Of a stretch of 51,118 nt of DNA, positions 49,275-51,118 are shown piece after piece. The stretch lies in assembly GCF_024195285.1 (NCBI RefSeq), contig NZ_JALHBS010000106.1, forward strand, positions 1 to 51,118. Reading direction: 5' to 3'. This stretch comes from Aurantimonas marianensis (GTDB lineage: Bacteria; Pseudomonadota; Alphaproteobacteria; Rhizobiales; Rhizobiaceae). How positions within the stretch are numbered: position 1 is the first letter of the stretch; every line of letters begins with the position of its first letter. The notes under the pieces are model-generated. The model did no database searches. It saw nothing but the letters and a program-made list of their open reading frames with translations, and was not told where the DNA came from. Both the position numbers and the translations under genes were made by a program.

Positions 49275-49838
49275 ATGAGCATTCAGAACCACGACCCGGC
49301 CACGATCTACGGCACTACCATCGTCACTGTCCGCAAGGGCGGCAAGGTGGTGATCGCCGGCGACGGCCAGGTGTCGCTCGGCAACACCGTGATGAAGGGC
49401 AACGCGAAGAAAGTCCGCCGCATCGGCAAGGAGGGCGCCGTCATCGCCGGCTTCGCCGGTGCCACGGCCGACGCCTTCACGCTCTTGGAGCGGCTGGAGG
49501 CCAAGCTCGAGCAATATCCCGACCAGCTGATGCGCGCCTGCGTCGAGCTCGCCAAGGACTGGCGCACCGACCGCTATCTGAGGCGTCTTGAGGCGATGAT
49601 GATCGTCGCCGACAGACAGGTGACCCTGACGCTGACCGGCAATGGCGACGTGCTGGAGCCGGAGCATGGCGTTATCGCCATCGGCTCTGGCGGCAATTAC
49701 GCGCTCGCCGCCGCGCGGGCGCTGGCCGAGACCGATTACGACGCCGAGGAAATTGCCCGCCGGGCAATGAAGATCGCCGCCGAGATCTGCATCTACACCA
49801 ACGACAATGTGGTGGTTGAGAGCCTCGACACGGCCTGA
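49275..49838 (+). CDS. hslV: HslUV protease catalytic subunit HslV
   Basis: The protein has 187 residues. A short prepeptide ([13 protein letters not shown]) precedes [20 protein letters not shown]; the mature enzyme would start at the Thr after the Gly. [14 protein letters not shown] and the Arg-rich middle are typical. The ATG at 49275 has AAAAGGACGCG upstream. It is separated from hslU by 11.5 kb and lies on the opposite strand. Confidence 0.96.
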   Translation: MSIQNHDPATIYGTTIVTVRKGGKVVIAGDGQVSLGNTVMKGNAKKVRRIGKEGAVIAGFAGATADAFTLLERLEAKLEQYPDQLMRACVELAKDWRTDRYLRRLEAMMIVADRQVTLTLTGNGDVLEPEHGVIAIGSGGNYALAAARALAETDYDAEEIARRAMKIAAEICIYTNDNVVVESLDTA

Positions 49839-49889
49839 GACCTGTGTGGCATGCTTCGCCTGTCGGCCGACATCCCGAAGGTCGCGCTT

Positions 49890-50501
49890 TCAGCCTGCCG
49901 GAAAGATCGGTACCCGGGGTGTGGTCTCCGGCGCGAACAGTCCGGTGAGGCGCGGGTCGTCGGCAATCTCCACCATCTGTCGGACCGGCCGGAAACCGCT
50001 GCGGCGGTAGAATGCCATCGCCTTCGGATGGTCCATGGTGTTGGTGTGCAGCCATAGCCGTGCGATCGGCCGCGCGAAGGCGATGGCGATGGCGCGGCCC
50101 ATCATGTAACGCGCGGCACCCGTGCCGATCAGCGGTTCGGTGACGCCGAAGAAGACCAGCTCGCAGCTCTCGGTCTCCCTGAAATCCAATTCGACGATGC
50201 CCTCCGCGCGGCCTTCGACACAAAGCGCGTGGATTGCGATATCGGGATGCTGGATCGTGGCGCGTCGTGCCTCGGCTGGCAGGGCAAGCCGGGAATACCA
50301 CAGATGGGCGGCGCCGACGCGGCGATAGAGATCCTCGTACCAGCACGGGTCGGGGGTCGGGATCGGATCGAGACGCCAGGGGGTGTCGGCTGGCGCCGCC
50401 TCAGCCGACACCGGCGCGGGTGGCGCGGTCATTTCCAGGACCGTGGCGATGGCGGCGATCTTGCCGGGCGCGATCGGCGTGAAACCGTCGGGCAGGGTCA
50501 T
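49890..50501 (-). CDS. GNAT-family N-acetyltransferase
   Basis: The protein has 203 residues. The acetyl-CoA fold is at about 100-180: EGIVELDFRE, ELVFFGVTEPLIGTGAARYM (pyrophosphate loop) and LWLHTNTMDHPKAMAFYRRSGF. A non-domain N-terminal 60 residues precedes it. Substrate unknown. In S. meliloti and relatives I recall a GNAT gene between hslV and hslU, so this one marks the original hslV neighbourhood. It converges on hslV. Confidence 0.85.
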   Translation of the reverse strand: MTLPDGFTPIAPGKIAAIATVLEMTAPPAPVSAEAAPADTPWRLDPIPTPDPCWYEDLYRRVGAAHLWYSRLALPAEARRATIQHPDIAIHALCVEGRAEGIVELDFRETESCELVFFGVTEPLIGTGAARYMMGRAIAIAFARPIARLWLHTNTMDHPKAMAFYRRSGFRPVRQMVEIADDPRLTGLFAPETTPRVPIFPAG

Positions 50502-50527
50502 GCGGATCTCTCCAGCGATTAGACGGA

Positions 50528-50559
50528 AAAGCCCGCGGCGAGCGATCGCCGCGGGCTTT
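50528..50559 (-). terminator. terminator of rpsA
   Basis: AAAGCCCGCGGCGA, a four-base loop and TCGCCGCGGGCTTT form a perfect 14-bp stem; on the minus strand it ends in TTTT, about 58 bases after the rpsA stop. Confidence 0.88.
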
Positions 50560-50561
50560 GC

Positions 50562-50577
50562 TGATTCACGTGGAACG
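50562..50577. other. weak parS-like site after rpsA
   Basis: TGATTCACGTGGAACG, 13 of 16 matches. It lies between the rpsA stop and its terminator. Confidence 0.45.
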
Positions 50578-50616
50578 CCCCGCGCCCGCAGGCGCCGAGA
50601 GCGATGGCCTTGCGGC

Positions 50617-51118
50617 CTATTCCTCGTCGCCGCGTCCCTTCAGGGCCGCGCCGAGAATGTCGCCGAGCGAAGCGCCGCTATCGGTCGAACCGAACTGCGC
50701 GACGGCTTCCTTCTCCTCGGCGATCTGCAGCGCCTTGATCGACACGCCGACGCGGCGGGCCTTCTTGTCGAACTGCGTGACGCGGGCGTCGATCTTCTGG
50801 CCGACCGAGTAGCGCTCGGGGCGCTGCTCGTCGCGGTCGCGGGCGAGGTCGGCGCGGCGGATGAAGGAGGTGAGATCGGTATCGACGATCTTCACTTCCA
50901 GACCGCCGTCCTTGACCTCGGTGACCTCGCTGGTGACCACGGCGCCGCGGCGCACGTCACCGGCTTCCGCCGCCTCGACGAACGGATCGCCGCCGACCTG
51001 CTTCATGCCCAGCGAGATGCGCTCCTTGTCGATGTCGACGTCGAGCACCTGCGCCTTGACCATGTCGCCCTTGTTGAACTCCTCGATGACCTGCTCGCCC
51101 GGACGGTTCCAGTCGAGG
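50617..51118 (-). CDS. rpsA: 30S ribosomal protein S1, C-terminal part
   Basis: The last 166 residues are visible; the gene continues beyond the right edge. The end of one S1 repeat (LDWNRPGEQVIEEFNKGDMVKA, then VDIDKERISLGMKQ) and a further S1 repeat (VTEVKDGGLEVKIVDTDLTS, then KKARRVGVSIKAL) are present, with the typical tail SGASLGDILGAALKGRG. S1 binds mRNA leaders during initiation. Its terminator follows. Confidence 0.94.
   Translation of the reverse strand, partial: LDWNRPGEQVIEEFNKGDMVKAQVLDVDIDKERISLGMKQVGGDPFVEAAEAGDVRRGAVVTSEVTEVKDGGLEVKIVDTDLTSFIRRADLARDRDEQRPERYSVGQKIDARVTQFDKKARRVGVSIKALQIAEEKEAVAQFGSTDSGASLGDILGAALKGRGDEE

Overview
The window is a GC-rich, densely coding alphaproteobacterial chromosome segment, most likely from the Hyphomicrobiales (Rhizobiales). 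Evidence is the gene order mnmE-mnmG-rsmG-parA-parB next to leuS-lptE-holA, then rho, then hemJ-hemE facing maf-aroE-coaE-dnaQ-secB, then a his cluster with coaA, hslU, hslV and rpsA. A BacA/SbmA transporter, HemJ-type heme synthesis, an EcfG-like promoter and CtrA-type boxes agree with this. This is the replication-origin half of the chromosome. The 0.5 kb gap between hemE and maf holds several DnaA-box-like sites, AT-rich stretches and one exact TTAA-N7-TTAA CtrA box, and is my candidate oriC.

Layout: 1-4.3 kb has the start of htpX, a DUF1674 gene, a secreted nuclease, a cyclopropane-fatty-acid synthase, a PRC-barrel envelope protein, and a very short gene whose Shine-Dalgarno is complementary to about 17 nt of a typical 16S 3' end. 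4.3-8.4 kb has acs, an AI-2E-type permease and a YggS protein. 8.5-12.8 kb has leuS-lptE-holA. 12.8-19.0 kb holds parB, parA, rsmG, mnmG and mnmE on the minus strand. 19.2-25.6 kb has a DUF255 protein, a YbaK-type deacylase, rho, a gluconokinase and hemJ/hemE. 25.6-26.1 kb is the putative origin. 26.1-31.1 kb is maf-aroE-coaE-dnaQ, interrupted by a two-gene HTH-ImmA/IrrE plus DUF4411 (PIN-like) module. 31.2-36.4 kb has secB, fxsA, a Tim44-like gene, mltA, smr, an HTH regulator and a class II amidotransferase. 36.4-40.7 kb has hslU, an orphan LuxR regulator, alkB and bacA. 40.9-48.4 kb is coaA-hisE-hisF-[insert]-hisA-hisH-hisB. The insert has a low-GC GIY-YIG-like ORF and two paralogous Uma2 nucleases around an alpha/beta hydrolase. 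48.5-51.1 kb has a frameshifted DUF4160/DUF2442 pair with a palindromic operator, hslV, a GNAT gene and the 3' end of rpsA.

Nine 16-bp sites matching the parS consensus at 13-15 of 16 positions are scattered over 49 kb, four of them around parAB. With parA, parB, the candidate origin and two CtrA boxes, the window reads as a chromosome replication and segregation centre. The strongest leads outside core genes are the micro-ORF at 4.1 kb, the ImmA/DUF4411 module at 28.5-30.2 kb, the accessory block inside the his cluster at 43.0-45.6 kb, and the DUF4160/DUF2442 pair. I saw no rRNA, tRNA, CRISPR array or insertion sequence.
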